Shown here: positions 15,367-22,857 of the stretch, piece by piece
Layout: each line of letters opens with the position of its first letter
Position numbering within the stretch: position 1 is the first letter of the stretch
NCBI GenBank assembly: GCA_037127915.1
Contig: JBAXXL010000003.1
Coordinates: forward strand, 62,001-126,000
Reading direction: 5' to 3'
DNA length: 64,000 nt
From: JBAXXL01 sp037127915
GTDB taxonomy: Bacteria > Bacteroidota > Ignavibacteria > Kapaibacteriales > UBA2268
The notes under the pieces: model-generated
Seen by the model: only the letters and a program-made list of their open reading frames with translations
Told to the model about the DNA's origin: nothing
The model's database searches: none
Made by a program: the position numbers and the translations under genes

Positions 15367-17618
15367 TAGCTATTCGCTTTTGTTTCATAATTTGGAATAG
15401 TTATAATAAGTTCTGTTCCTTTGCCTATTTCGGATTTAATCATCAATTTTCCACCATGCTGTTCTATAACACGTTTAATTATCATAGTTCCAATACCGAA
15501 ACCGCCTTTACCTTCTCCAGTAGAAAAATATGGATTCATCATTTTATTCAGAATTTCTTCGTCCATTCCCCTACCCGTATCGCGAATTGAAAAGTTAACC
15601 TCCTTCCCATCCCGTTTAGAATTTAAAATGATAATTCCTCTTTTATCAGAACTTATAGATTTAATACTGTTTTCGACCGCATTTCTCAAAGCTCGTACCA
15701 TCCTTTTTTTATCGCATAGTACAATAAATGATTCACTATCAATCAGAAACTCGATATTTGGATATAATGTCTCGTCAAACTCGCTTAGAGCTTCTGAACA
15801 AATATCAAAAGCATTAACTTTAGTTTTATTTGTTTTCTCCTGTCTGCCGACAGTTACAATATCGCGAACTCTATTTATTAAAACTTTTGTTTGATGTAAT
15901 ATCTTGTTTCTTCTAGAATCATTTGAAGCATCATCTAAAACCAAATTCTCAGCGTTAAGTTTTATTGTCATTAAGTTCGTTTGCATATCGTGGGCTAATT
16001 GAGCCCAGTTACTTAATCGTTTGCGCTCTAATTGCTCAGTGATATCTATGCCGGTAAAAACAACTCCTTGGTAGATCCCTGCGACATTGCGAATCGGTGT
16101 TATCGTACACAACCATTCTTTATCACCTTCCGGGGTCTCTATATTTAATTTTTCGGTAATATCTTCTCTGCTCGCTAATGCAACCTCAACTATTTGTAAC
16201 ACAGGTTTTGTATAGTAATCATTGCAATAATAAGCAAAATGCTTTTTTATTTGCCAAACTCCCGAAATGCCTAAAAATGATTTTCCTGCATCGTTCGCCA
16301 TGCGGAGACGGCCGGAACGATCTATCCAGAATAATATACCTGTGGATTTTAGATTAAGGAGTCTTTCGTTTAATGATAATTGACGTAAATATAAACGTAT
16401 AAATATAATAGTGAATAATAAAAATATCGATGGAAGTAAGTAAAACCAAAATTGCGCAAAAATTCTTTCAAAAAGCCAATAATTATTTGCTTTTAAACTT
16501 ATGACACTAGAATGAGTTTTGGAGGATATCAATACTTTGTTATCGATTCTAAGTATCTGAACCGGTTGAGCATATTCAATCTGGTCATGATAATAATTTA
16601 TCGCTTTTATTGTCATTGAATTGCTCAAAATTATTAATCCCTGCTGAAAGAAAACATAAACCAAATCATCATTAGATATTAATGCCAAGGGTTTGGAAAA
16701 ATTATCGGGGAGTTTAATTGATTGGTCCGTTTCGAATTTATTTTTTTTATATTCTCCTTTTTCGACCACGCTTTCTATTTCTGATTTATTCAAATAGTAA
16801 AATGAATCATCGTCTTCGGAGAAACTAATAAGATTGATACCCGTTTTTATCCACTTGATATTTCGTACAATTCCATTACGCTTATCTATAAACTGCAAAA
16901 ATGTATGGCTTAAATCACCTCTGCTTGTCGCAACGATAATATAATTTTTTGATTGATAGAGCGTGTATTCTTCGAGCAATTCTACTCTTGAAGTAAAAAC
17001 AAATTTGCCGGTTGAACTGTATAAATTGACTATACCAAATTGTTTGTTGCGCTTTACATCCAGAATATAGTTTTTGCCATTGTTTTTAATTACTTTAGCA
17101 GTATTAACATTATCATCTAAGATTTCAATTTTTATAATAAAATCTTGAACATTTATAAGAATCAGTTTGTTATCAATTAAAGCCAAATGTTTCCCACTGG
17201 TAAGATGTCCAATAAATTCGGCTTTTAAATCAATACCATTCACGGTTATGAGGATATAGGTACTTGATATTTCCTTCAAATACTTATCAAAAAGAGCCAC
17301 TTTGTATTGAAATCCATCACGAAGAAGTATCAATAAATTATTATCTACAGGCTCGGCATCACAAATTATATTTGATCCGATTGAAATACCTTTTTTCCCT
17401 ATCTCATTGAATCCTGTCCAATTAAAGATGACTTGTTCTTCGTCAATCCAATTGGTTTTTACTAAATAAAACAACGGGTTTTGAAGACTCCCGGTTTGTA
17501 GTAGCTTTCCACCTGCGTAGGTCTGGACTTCTTTGATTTCGTAAGGGTAAATATCCCAAGTATATAATAGATTGGAAACCGAAAGGAATGTTATAAATAT
17601 AATAACTACGATTTTCAA
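15366..17618 (-). CDS. membrane sensor histidine kinase with extracytoplasmic propeller-like domain (TTG start)
   Basis: A 750-residue protein. A signal segment (IVVIIFITFLSVSNLL) is followed by about 360 residues of repeating beta-strand blocks, possibly a propeller sensor, a transmembrane helix near 385-405 (FYLLPSIFLLFTIIFIRLYL), a PAS domain, a dimerisation/phospho-acceptor helix with LAHDMQTNLMTIKLNAENL (HD instead of HE), and a HATPase domain with DTGRGMD and FGIGTMIIKRV. The only plausible start is TTG at 17618, overlapping the TGA of the upstream lipoprotein; no in-frame ATG would keep the signal peptide. No response regulator is adjacent, so its partner is unknown. Confidence 0.85.
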   Translation of the reverse strand: MKIVVIIFITFLSVSNLLYTWDIYPYEIKEVQTYAGGKLLQTGSLQNPLFYLVKTNWIDEEQVIFNWTGFNEIGKKGISIGSNIICDAEPVDNNLLILLRDGFQYKVALFDKYLKEISSTYILITVNGIDLKAEFIGHLTSGKHLALIDNKLILINVQDFIIKIEILDDNVNTAKVIKNNGKNYILDVKRNKQFGIVNLYSSTGKFVFTSRVELLEEYTLYQSKNYIIVATSRGDLSHTFLQFIDKRNGIVRNIKWIKTGINLISFSEDDDSFYYLNKSEIESVVEKGEYKKNKFETDQSIKLPDNFSKPLALISNDDLVYVFFQQGLIILSNSMTIKAINYYHDQIEYAQPVQILRIDNKVLISSKTHSSVISLKANNYWLFERIFAQFWFYLLPSIFLLFTIIFIRLYLRQLSLNERLLNLKSTGILFWIDRSGRLRMANDAGKSFLGISGVWQIKKHFAYYCNDYYTKPVLQIVEVALASREDITEKLNIETPEGDKEWLCTITPIRNVAGIYQGVVFTGIDITEQLERKRLSNWAQLAHDMQTNLMTIKLNAENLVLDDASNDSRRNKILHQTKVLINRVRDIVTVGRQEKTNKTKVNAFDICSEALSEFDETLYPNIEFLIDSESFIVLCDKKRMVRALRNAVENSIKSISSDKRGIIILNSKRDGKEVNFSIRDTGRGMDEEILNKMMNPYFSTGEGKGGFGIGTMIIKRVIEQHGGKLMIKSEIGKGTELIITIPNYETKANS

Positions 17619-18295
17619 ATTTTCTTATGCTCTACTATTAATAAATCCGGGACACTGGAATTCGTTCTAAATATTATAGAATAGGCTGAATTTTGTTTAA
17701 ATTCATAATTATCAATCGTGGCTATTACTTTGTCGCTGGTCGTTTCTATTACACTTATTTTGTAATTGCCGCTATTTTGTTCTAAAAATGCCGTATTGCT
17801 TAGCATATTTAAATCATTAGTAATTGTACTATCACCGGTCTCAATTTTAAACAATAAATGAGGGTAAATTACTGAACTATTTATCAATCTTAATTGCGAG
17901 TGCGAACTATTTGTATTATAAGTATCCGAAATTAATATGAAATTGATAATACTCGATATATCATAGAAAATCAATGTATAATAATCATCTTTTTTCATAT
18001 CAATTGGAATATTAAGCATATTTTTTCCTGATTCGCTGATTTTAACCATCAACAAATCTACACCGGCTTGTGTTTTCTTATAAGTATAACTTGATCCCAA
18101 ATATTTGAGATTATCGTAAACAAGAACATCACTCGAAAAAACATCTAAATCGCCTTTATTAGTAGCATTGATAAATAAAACATTTGCCGAATTATCCGGC
18201 TCGATAATTCGCGGTGTATCAATATCCGTTGGACATTGGCAAGCTGAAATAAACGCCAAAAAGATTATAATCAATATATTTATACTTTTTCTCAT
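17615..18295 (-). CDS. DUF4397-like lipoprotein
   Basis: A 226-residue lipoprotein with signal sequence ending in the lipobox FISAC, so probably anchored to a membrane by its N-terminal Cys. The mature part begins with ANVLFINATNKGDLDVF, the pattern of DUF4397 (VRFVNAS...VDVYVDG), followed by a GVDLLMVKISESG segment. DUF4397 proteins are surface-exposed with unknown activity. It overlaps the upstream symporter gene by 4 bases (ATGA) and the downstream sensor kinase by 4 bases. This suggests one transcript and possibly a shared envelope function. Confidence 0.75.
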   Translation of the reverse strand: MRKSINILIIIFLAFISACQCPTDIDTPRIIEPDNSANVLFINATNKGDLDVFSSDVLVYDNLKYLGSSYTYKKTQAGVDLLMVKISESGKNMLNIPIDMKKDDYYTLIFYDISSIINFILISDTYNTNSSHSQLRLINSSVIYPHLLFKIETGDSTITNDLNMLSNTAFLEQNSGNYKISVIETTSDKVIATIDNYEFKQNSAYSIIFRTNSSVPDLLIVEHKKI

Positions 18296-19776
18296 TCTCT
18301 AATCAATCTTTTTTCTAAATTTGTGACAGCAACAGCAACAGCCGCATCGCCCGATATATTTGTGATAGTTCTGAGCATATCCAAAATTCTATCCACGCCA
18401 ATAATCAATGCTATACCTTCGATTGGAATACCAACGGATTCTAATACCAGAACCAGCATGATGATACCAACCCCCGGTACAGGAGCCGTACCTATCGAAG
18501 CCAATACCGCCGTGAATACTATAGTGATTTGCTGAACGATCGACAATTCCATTCCGTAAACTTGTGCTATAAATACTGCGGCAACTCCTTGAAGTAACGC
18601 TGTACCATCCATATTTATTGTAGCTCCTAACGGTAAAACAAAACTTGCGATATCTTTAGGTACACCCATTTTTGCACAACCATCCATTGTAAGCGGCAAT
18701 GTAGCCGCGCTGGAGCTTGTACTAAATGCAATAAGTTGCGCATCTCTCATGTGTTTATAAAAATCTCTTACGCTGTATTTCCCCCAAACTTTCAAAATGA
18801 ATGAATAAACAACAGATTGGTGGATAAATAATCCTAGCACTACGGTAAACATATATAAGAATAGCGTAAACATTATATTGAAACCGAAATCGGCTATCAC
18901 TACAGCTATGAGTGCAAACACGCCAAAAGGCGCGAATTTCATAAATATACCCACCATTTTTATCATCACATCGCCGGCACCTTCGAAAAAGTCTATCATC
19001 ATTTTCGATTTTTTTGGATCAATAAATGTTAAAGTCATACCAAACATGACTGCAAAGAAAATTAGCTGAAGCATTTGTCCTGTTGCTATAGCTTGGAATG
19101 GATTCTTCGGTACGATTTGCACAATGAAATCGATGACGTTGATATTGAGGTCTTCGGTAACATCAGCACTTTTGGGAGCCGCTTCATATATACTGCATAA
19201 GCGGGATTTGTCCGCTCTTGAGATTCTTTCTCCGGGGCGAATAACATTAGTCAGAATTATTCCAATTATAATAGCAATTGCTGTTGTAATTAAATAAAAA
19301 GCTAATGTTCTGCCCCCTACGCGACCCAATTTCTTAATGTCGCCCAAACTTGCCGCTCCGGCAATAAGTGTTGCTAAAACTAAGGGTATTGCCAAAAAAC
19401 TCAGCAAGCGAATAAATAAATCGCCGATAGGTTTAATCATCGTGGCGGGAGTTTCTACTTTGGTCATAGATTTAACATTTTCAAAACTGCGAACGGAGCC
19501 ATTTTTATAATATACCTTGACCATATATCCGGATTTGGCTTTCAGAGACTTGATGATTTTTAGCTGGTCGTCTTTGCCAAAATATTCCTTTTTTACATTA
19601 TCGGTGATTTCCACCGTCTTCCAATTTTCTATAGTTGTTTCATAAACGGTACCTTTAGAGCCTCGATACTCCACACCTAACTTATGTTGATTAACGGAAA
19701 AAATAACTCCAAATATAGCTCCGAATACTAGAGCAACCACTATTTGATAATGCAAAGGAAACTTGAATTTTGTCAT
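18292..19776 (-). CDS. dicarboxylate/amino acid:cation symporter (DAACS family) with periplasmic insertion
   Basis: A 494-residue member of the glutamate/aspartate/C4-dicarboxylate symporter family. It has the HP1 signature AFSTSSSAATLPLT, the TM7 motif GATINMDGTALLQG, and the HP2 region PVPGVGIIMLVLVLESVG. Between the first helix (IVVALVFGAIFGVIFSV) and the second there is an insertion of about 75 hydrophilic residues (35-110) containing lysine-rich strands, absent from the E. coli GltP type. The family couples uptake to Na+ or H+. It leads the operon with the DUF4397 lipoprotein, sensor kinase, ruvX and GWxTD genes. Substrate not determined. Confidence 0.92.
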   Translation of the reverse strand: MTKFKFPLHYQIVVALVFGAIFGVIFSVNQHKLGVEYRGSKGTVYETTIENWKTVEITDNVKKEYFGKDDQLKIIKSLKAKSGYMVKVYYKNGSVRSFENVKSMTKVETPATMIKPIGDLFIRLLSFLAIPLVLATLIAGAASLGDIKKLGRVGGRTLAFYLITTAIAIIIGIILTNVIRPGERISRADKSRLCSIYEAAPKSADVTEDLNINVIDFIVQIVPKNPFQAIATGQMLQLIFFAVMFGMTLTFIDPKKSKMMIDFFEGAGDVMIKMVGIFMKFAPFGVFALIAVVIADFGFNIMFTLFLYMFTVVLGLFIHQSVVYSFILKVWGKYSVRDFYKHMRDAQLIAFSTSSSAATLPLTMDGCAKMGVPKDIASFVLPLGATINMDGTALLQGVAAVFIAQVYGMELSIVQQITIVFTAVLASIGTAPVPGVGIIMLVLVLESVGIPIEGIALIIGVDRILDMLRTITNISGDAAVAVAVTNLEKRLIRE

Positions 19777-19871
19777 ATCGGTATATTTTATAATTACTAA
19801 TAAATTTTCAAAAGCAAATATAAGATATTTATTTTAATCTGTAAAATTTATTAAAGAAAAAAGAATTGAAA

Positions 19872-19908
19872 AAGATGAAGTCCACCTTGCGGAGGTTGAC
19901 TCCATCTT
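19872..19908. repeat. GATGGA...TCCATC palindrome, copy 1
   Basis: AAGATG-AAGTCCACCT / AGGTTGACT-CCATCTT imperfect inverted repeat around TGCGG. Read on the minus strand a T-rich stretch follows, so here it probably also terminates the FISUMP gene ending at 19947. It belongs to a family of four in the window (also 22746, 28364, 34408). Confidence 0.7.
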
Positions 19909-19946
19909 GAATTTATCTTAAAAAACTTTCAACTTTATTAACTGTG

Positions 19947-20603
19947 TTAATCTTTTACACAACGTACCGAGAAACCATCCTCCTTATTACTGTTGTATCT
20001 GCCAAGACGAGAATTATAATAATTCAGGGTCTTGTTCCATGCATTCGTAGTATCGAGCTCAGTAGAGCTCCACCAGTAACCGTAGTAACCAATAACACTG
20101 AACGTGCCACCGTTATTGCGGTAGCGACCCGGAAGAGCTGAAAAACCGGTTTCATTCGTTGCACCAGTATTTGGGCTTTGCCAATGAGTTGTGCCTGCTT
20201 CTTTCAGCTTACCGCCAGCAATACTATCTCCACCAAGATAGGTTGATAGTGTTGTCCATTCTTCGTCACTTGGTAGGTGCCATCCATCGGGCGCTAAACC
20301 ACGAGAATCGTTCACTGCATACCAATTGTAAAGTTTACCGTAAACAGCTCCCAATGCTGGATCATTGTTGTTATAACACCAAGCACCGGTGGTTAATTTT
20401 GCCCATTGTGCTGAATCTTTAACTTCTGGAATAGGGTCTCCATTACTATAATGGTCAACATCAAGGTTTTTTGCCATCCAGACTTGAGTGCCAATAGTAA
20501 CACTTTCATAATTAATAGGCTCGGGATTTGTAGTTTTATCATTGCAACTTGCTAAAATAAATGATAAAACGATGATTGGTAACACAAAAATTCTATAATT
20601 CAT
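19947..20603 (-). CDS. FISUMP-domain lipoprotein (paralogue 1)
   Basis: A 218-residue lipoprotein: signal sequence with lipobox ILASC, then one FISUMP domain (Fibrobacter succinogenes major paralogous domain). It has the family hallmarks VTIGTQVWMAKNLDVDHYSNGD, YGKLYNWYAVND, GLAPDGWHLPSDEEW, GFSALPGRYR and the terminal GFSVRCVKD. The ATG at 20603 follows GGAG by 6 bases; the upstream in-frame TTG at 20615 is not the start. FISUMP proteins are surface proteins of unknown activity, common in Fibrobacterota and Bacteroidota. It is the only one of the three lacking the extra N-terminal domain. Confidence 0.9.
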   Translation of the reverse strand: MNYRIFVLPIIVLSFILASCNDKTTNPEPINYESVTIGTQVWMAKNLDVDHYSNGDPIPEVKDSAQWAKLTTGAWCYNNNDPALGAVYGKLYNWYAVNDSRGLAPDGWHLPSDEEWTTLSTYLGGDSIAGGKLKEAGTTHWQSPNTGATNETGFSALPGRYRNNGGTFSVIGYYGYWWSSTELDTTNAWNKTLNYYNSRLGRYNSNKEDGFSVRCVKD

Positions 20604-20792
20604 AAAAAACTCCAAATAAATAATTATTCTAATTATCTAACTATATAAAAATTAAATTTAATACTATACACTGAAATAAAAAAATGGATTTCTTCAAAAG
20701 TTATAAATTATAAATTATGAGTTATAATTGGAAAGACATTATATTAATCTACTCTTTATGATCTTTATGAACTTTCAACTTTATAAACTGTG

Positions 20793-21710
20793 TTAATCTT
20801 TCACACAACGAACGGACATTCCGTCAACCTTAGAAAACCAGAACCTCACAATATAAGGATAATGATTAACAATATGCCTATACCACGCAGTGTTCGAATA
20901 GAGCTCAGAAGAATTCCACCAGGCACCGCTGCCTCCAACATCCCTGAATTCACCGGTGTTATGACGAACACCTCCTGGGAGAGCTGAAAATCCGCTTTCA
21001 TTTGTTGCTCCTTCGTTTGGGCTTTTCCAATGCGTTGTTCCGGTTTCTTTCAGCTTTCCACCTTCATCTGTTCCACGCCATTGTGTTGAATTAGCCTGCG
21101 ATTGGGTCATACCCAGATACATCTCTAATGTTTGCCATTCTTCATCATTTGGGACGTGCCAGCCATCGGGAGCTAACCCGCGAGGGTCATTAACTGCATA
21201 CCAATTGTAGAGTTTGCCATAAGTTTGTCCGTTGTTAGTATCGTTATTGTAATAGCACCACCCTCCGGTTTTCAATTTTGCCCATTCGGTGTTATCCATT
21301 ACTTGAGGGATTGAATCTCCATTACGATAATGGTCAACATCCAGATTTTTACACATCCAAGTTTGAGTTCCAATTGCAATTTCAGTACAGGTATTTGGAA
21401 CGAAAATGATACTGTCTATGTCGGTTGTACTAATACTTTCTGATGAACTTGATAGATTAATTTTTAATTGAGAAGAATCAATACATTCTATTGAATTGAT
21501 ATCTTTGATATTATAAGTATTTATTGAACCATCTATAAATATTTCCATTGAATAAGACAAATTTGTTTTGAGGAAATTCATTTCCGTGATATCCTCAATC
21601 CTATATTCTTTAGCCTGACTTCCGTCATTAAGATAGAATTTTACTACAGGGTCTTGTGCATATATTGGTAATGCAAAAACCAAAACAAATACTATTATTA
21701 ATAATTTCAT
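20793..21710 (-). CDS. FISUMP-domain secreted protein (paralogue 2)
   Basis: A 305-residue protein with a cleavable signal peptide (LLIIVFVLVFALPIYAQ). An N-terminal region of about 100 residues has three short strands of similar pattern (EDITEMNF, KDINSIEC, TDIDSIIF), and the FISUMP domain follows (IAIGTQTWMCKNLDVDHY, GLAPDGWHVPNDEEW, GMSVRCVKD). ATG at 21710 has GGAG at a 6-base distance. It differs from its neighbours by a 12-residue insertion after the TLEMYLG segment. The tandem arrangement and shared N-terminal region indicate local duplication. Confidence 0.9.
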   Translation of the reverse strand: MKLLIIVFVLVFALPIYAQDPVVKFYLNDGSQAKEYRIEDITEMNFLKTNLSYSMEIFIDGSINTYNIKDINSIECIDSSQLKINLSSSSESISTTDIDSIIFVPNTCTEIAIGTQTWMCKNLDVDHYRNGDSIPQVMDNTEWAKLKTGGWCYYNNDTNNGQTYGKLYNWYAVNDPRGLAPDGWHVPNDEEWQTLEMYLGMTQSQANSTQWRGTDEGGKLKETGTTHWKSPNEGATNESGFSALPGGVRHNTGEFRDVGGSGAWWNSSELYSNTAWYRHIVNHYPYIVRFWFSKVDGMSVRCVKD

Positions 21711-21745
21711 TTTAAACTCCAAACAAATTTATTTAAACATTTTTT

Positions 21746-22630
21746 TTAATCTTTCACACACCGAACAGAGAAACCAGAACCCTTAGGACCGACGAAAAGG
21801 TTAGGACCAGAATCATCAGCAAACAGAGCTAGGCTCAACGCATTCGAGGCGTTGTGCGGCTTTGAACTCCACCAGTGACCGATGCTTCCAATAAAACTGA
21901 ACGAACCAGTGTCCACCCGGAAGCCGCCTGGAAGAGCTGTAAAACCTGATTCATTTGTTGCACTTGCGTTTGGGCTTGGCCAATGCCTTGTTCCAGCTTC
22001 TTTTAGCCTTCCGCTCGCTTCTGGGTCACCGCCAAGATAAGTAGATAAAATTTTCCATTCTTCATTACTTGCCACGTGCCACCCATCGGGTGCCAAACCA
22101 CGTGAATCGTTCACTGCATACCAATTGTATAGTTTACCGTAAACAGCTCCCAATGCTGGGTCATTGTTGTAATAACACCAGGCACCTGAAGTTAAATTTG
22201 CCCATTCACTTGCATTAGTTACTTGAGGTATTGAATCTCCATTGCGGTAATGGTCAACATCCAAATTCCTACACATCCAAGTTTGAGTGCCAATTGCAAT
22301 TTCAGAACATGTGTTTGAAATAAAAATTATACTGTCTATTTGAGTAATATTTATATTTTCTAAGGAACTTGATAGATTAATGTTTAATTGAGTGGAATCA
22401 ACAAACTCAATTGAAATTAAGTTAGTAATCATATAAGAATAGGTCGTACCCTTTTGATAAATTAACATCGAAGTATTTGGATTCGATTTTATAAAATTTA
22501 TTTGATTGATATCATCAATCTTATATTCTTTTGGCTGGTTTACACCGTTCAGGTAAAACTTAATGGTTGGTTTTTGAGCATAAAGCGGCAATGCTAATGC
22601 TAAAATAAAAACTGTTATTATTAATTTCAT
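21746..22630 (-). CDS. FISUMP-domain secreted protein (paralogue 3)
   Basis: A 294-residue protein with the same layout as paralogue 2: signal peptide (LIITVFILALALPLYAQ), strands KIDDINQINF, TNLISIEF and TQIDSIIF, then a FISUMP domain (GTQTWMCRNLDVDHYRNGD, GLAPDGWHVASNEEW, GFSVRCVKD). ATG at 22630 is 6 bases from GGAG; a second ATG lies two codons earlier and a TTG four codons earlier. The upstream region (22640-22715) resembles that upstream of paralogue 1, including TAATTTTG, a candidate -7 box, so promoter and gene were duplicated together. Confidence 0.9.
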   Translation of the reverse strand: MKLIITVFILALALPLYAQKPTIKFYLNGVNQPKEYKIDDINQINFIKSNPNTSMLIYQKGTTYSYMITNLISIEFVDSTQLNINLSSSLENINITQIDSIIFISNTCSEIAIGTQTWMCRNLDVDHYRNGDSIPQVTNASEWANLTSGAWCYYNNDPALGAVYGKLYNWYAVNDSRGLAPDGWHVASNEEWKILSTYLGGDPEASGRLKEAGTRHWPSPNASATNESGFTALPGGFRVDTGSFSFIGSIGHWWSSKPHNASNALSLALFADDSGPNLFVGPKGSGFSVRCVKD

Positions 22631-22745
22631 TTTCATCTCCAAAAAAATAATTATTCTACTTTTCTAACCAAATCAAAATTAAAATTAATACTATATAATG
22701 AAATAAAAAAATGAACTTTGGAGAAATGAGAAAAAGAATTGAAAA

Positions 22746-22780
22746 AGATGGAGCCCATCTTGCGGAGGTGAACTCCATCT
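22746..22780. repeat. GATGGA...TCCATC palindrome, copy 2
   Basis: AGATGGAGCCCATCT / AGGTGAACTCCATCT inverted repeat around TGCGG, with flanks (AATTGAAAAAGATG) shared with copy 1. It lies between the upstream end of paralogue 3 and the terminator of the OmpA-domain gene. Confidence 0.7.
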
Positions 22781-22792
22781 CGATTTTTCATA

Positions 22793-22824
22793 AAAAAAAG
22801 GACAGATCACTAAGACCTGTCCTT
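22793..22824 (-). terminator. rho-independent terminator of the double-OmpA gene
   Basis: On the minus strand AAGGACAG pairs with CTGTCCTT around an 11-base loop, followed directly by a run of T. It lies about 30 bases after the stop at 22856. Confidence 0.8.
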
Positions 22825-22826
22825 AC

Positions 22827-22857
22827 ATTTTCAACTTTCAATTTTCAATTTTCAATT
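22827..22857. repeat. short TTTTCAA-type heptamer array at a gene end
   Basis: Four to five units of the TTTTCAA/CTTTCAA type run into the stop codon of the OmpA-domain gene. Equivalent arrays touch the stop codons at 30385 and 34510. Confidence 0.7.
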
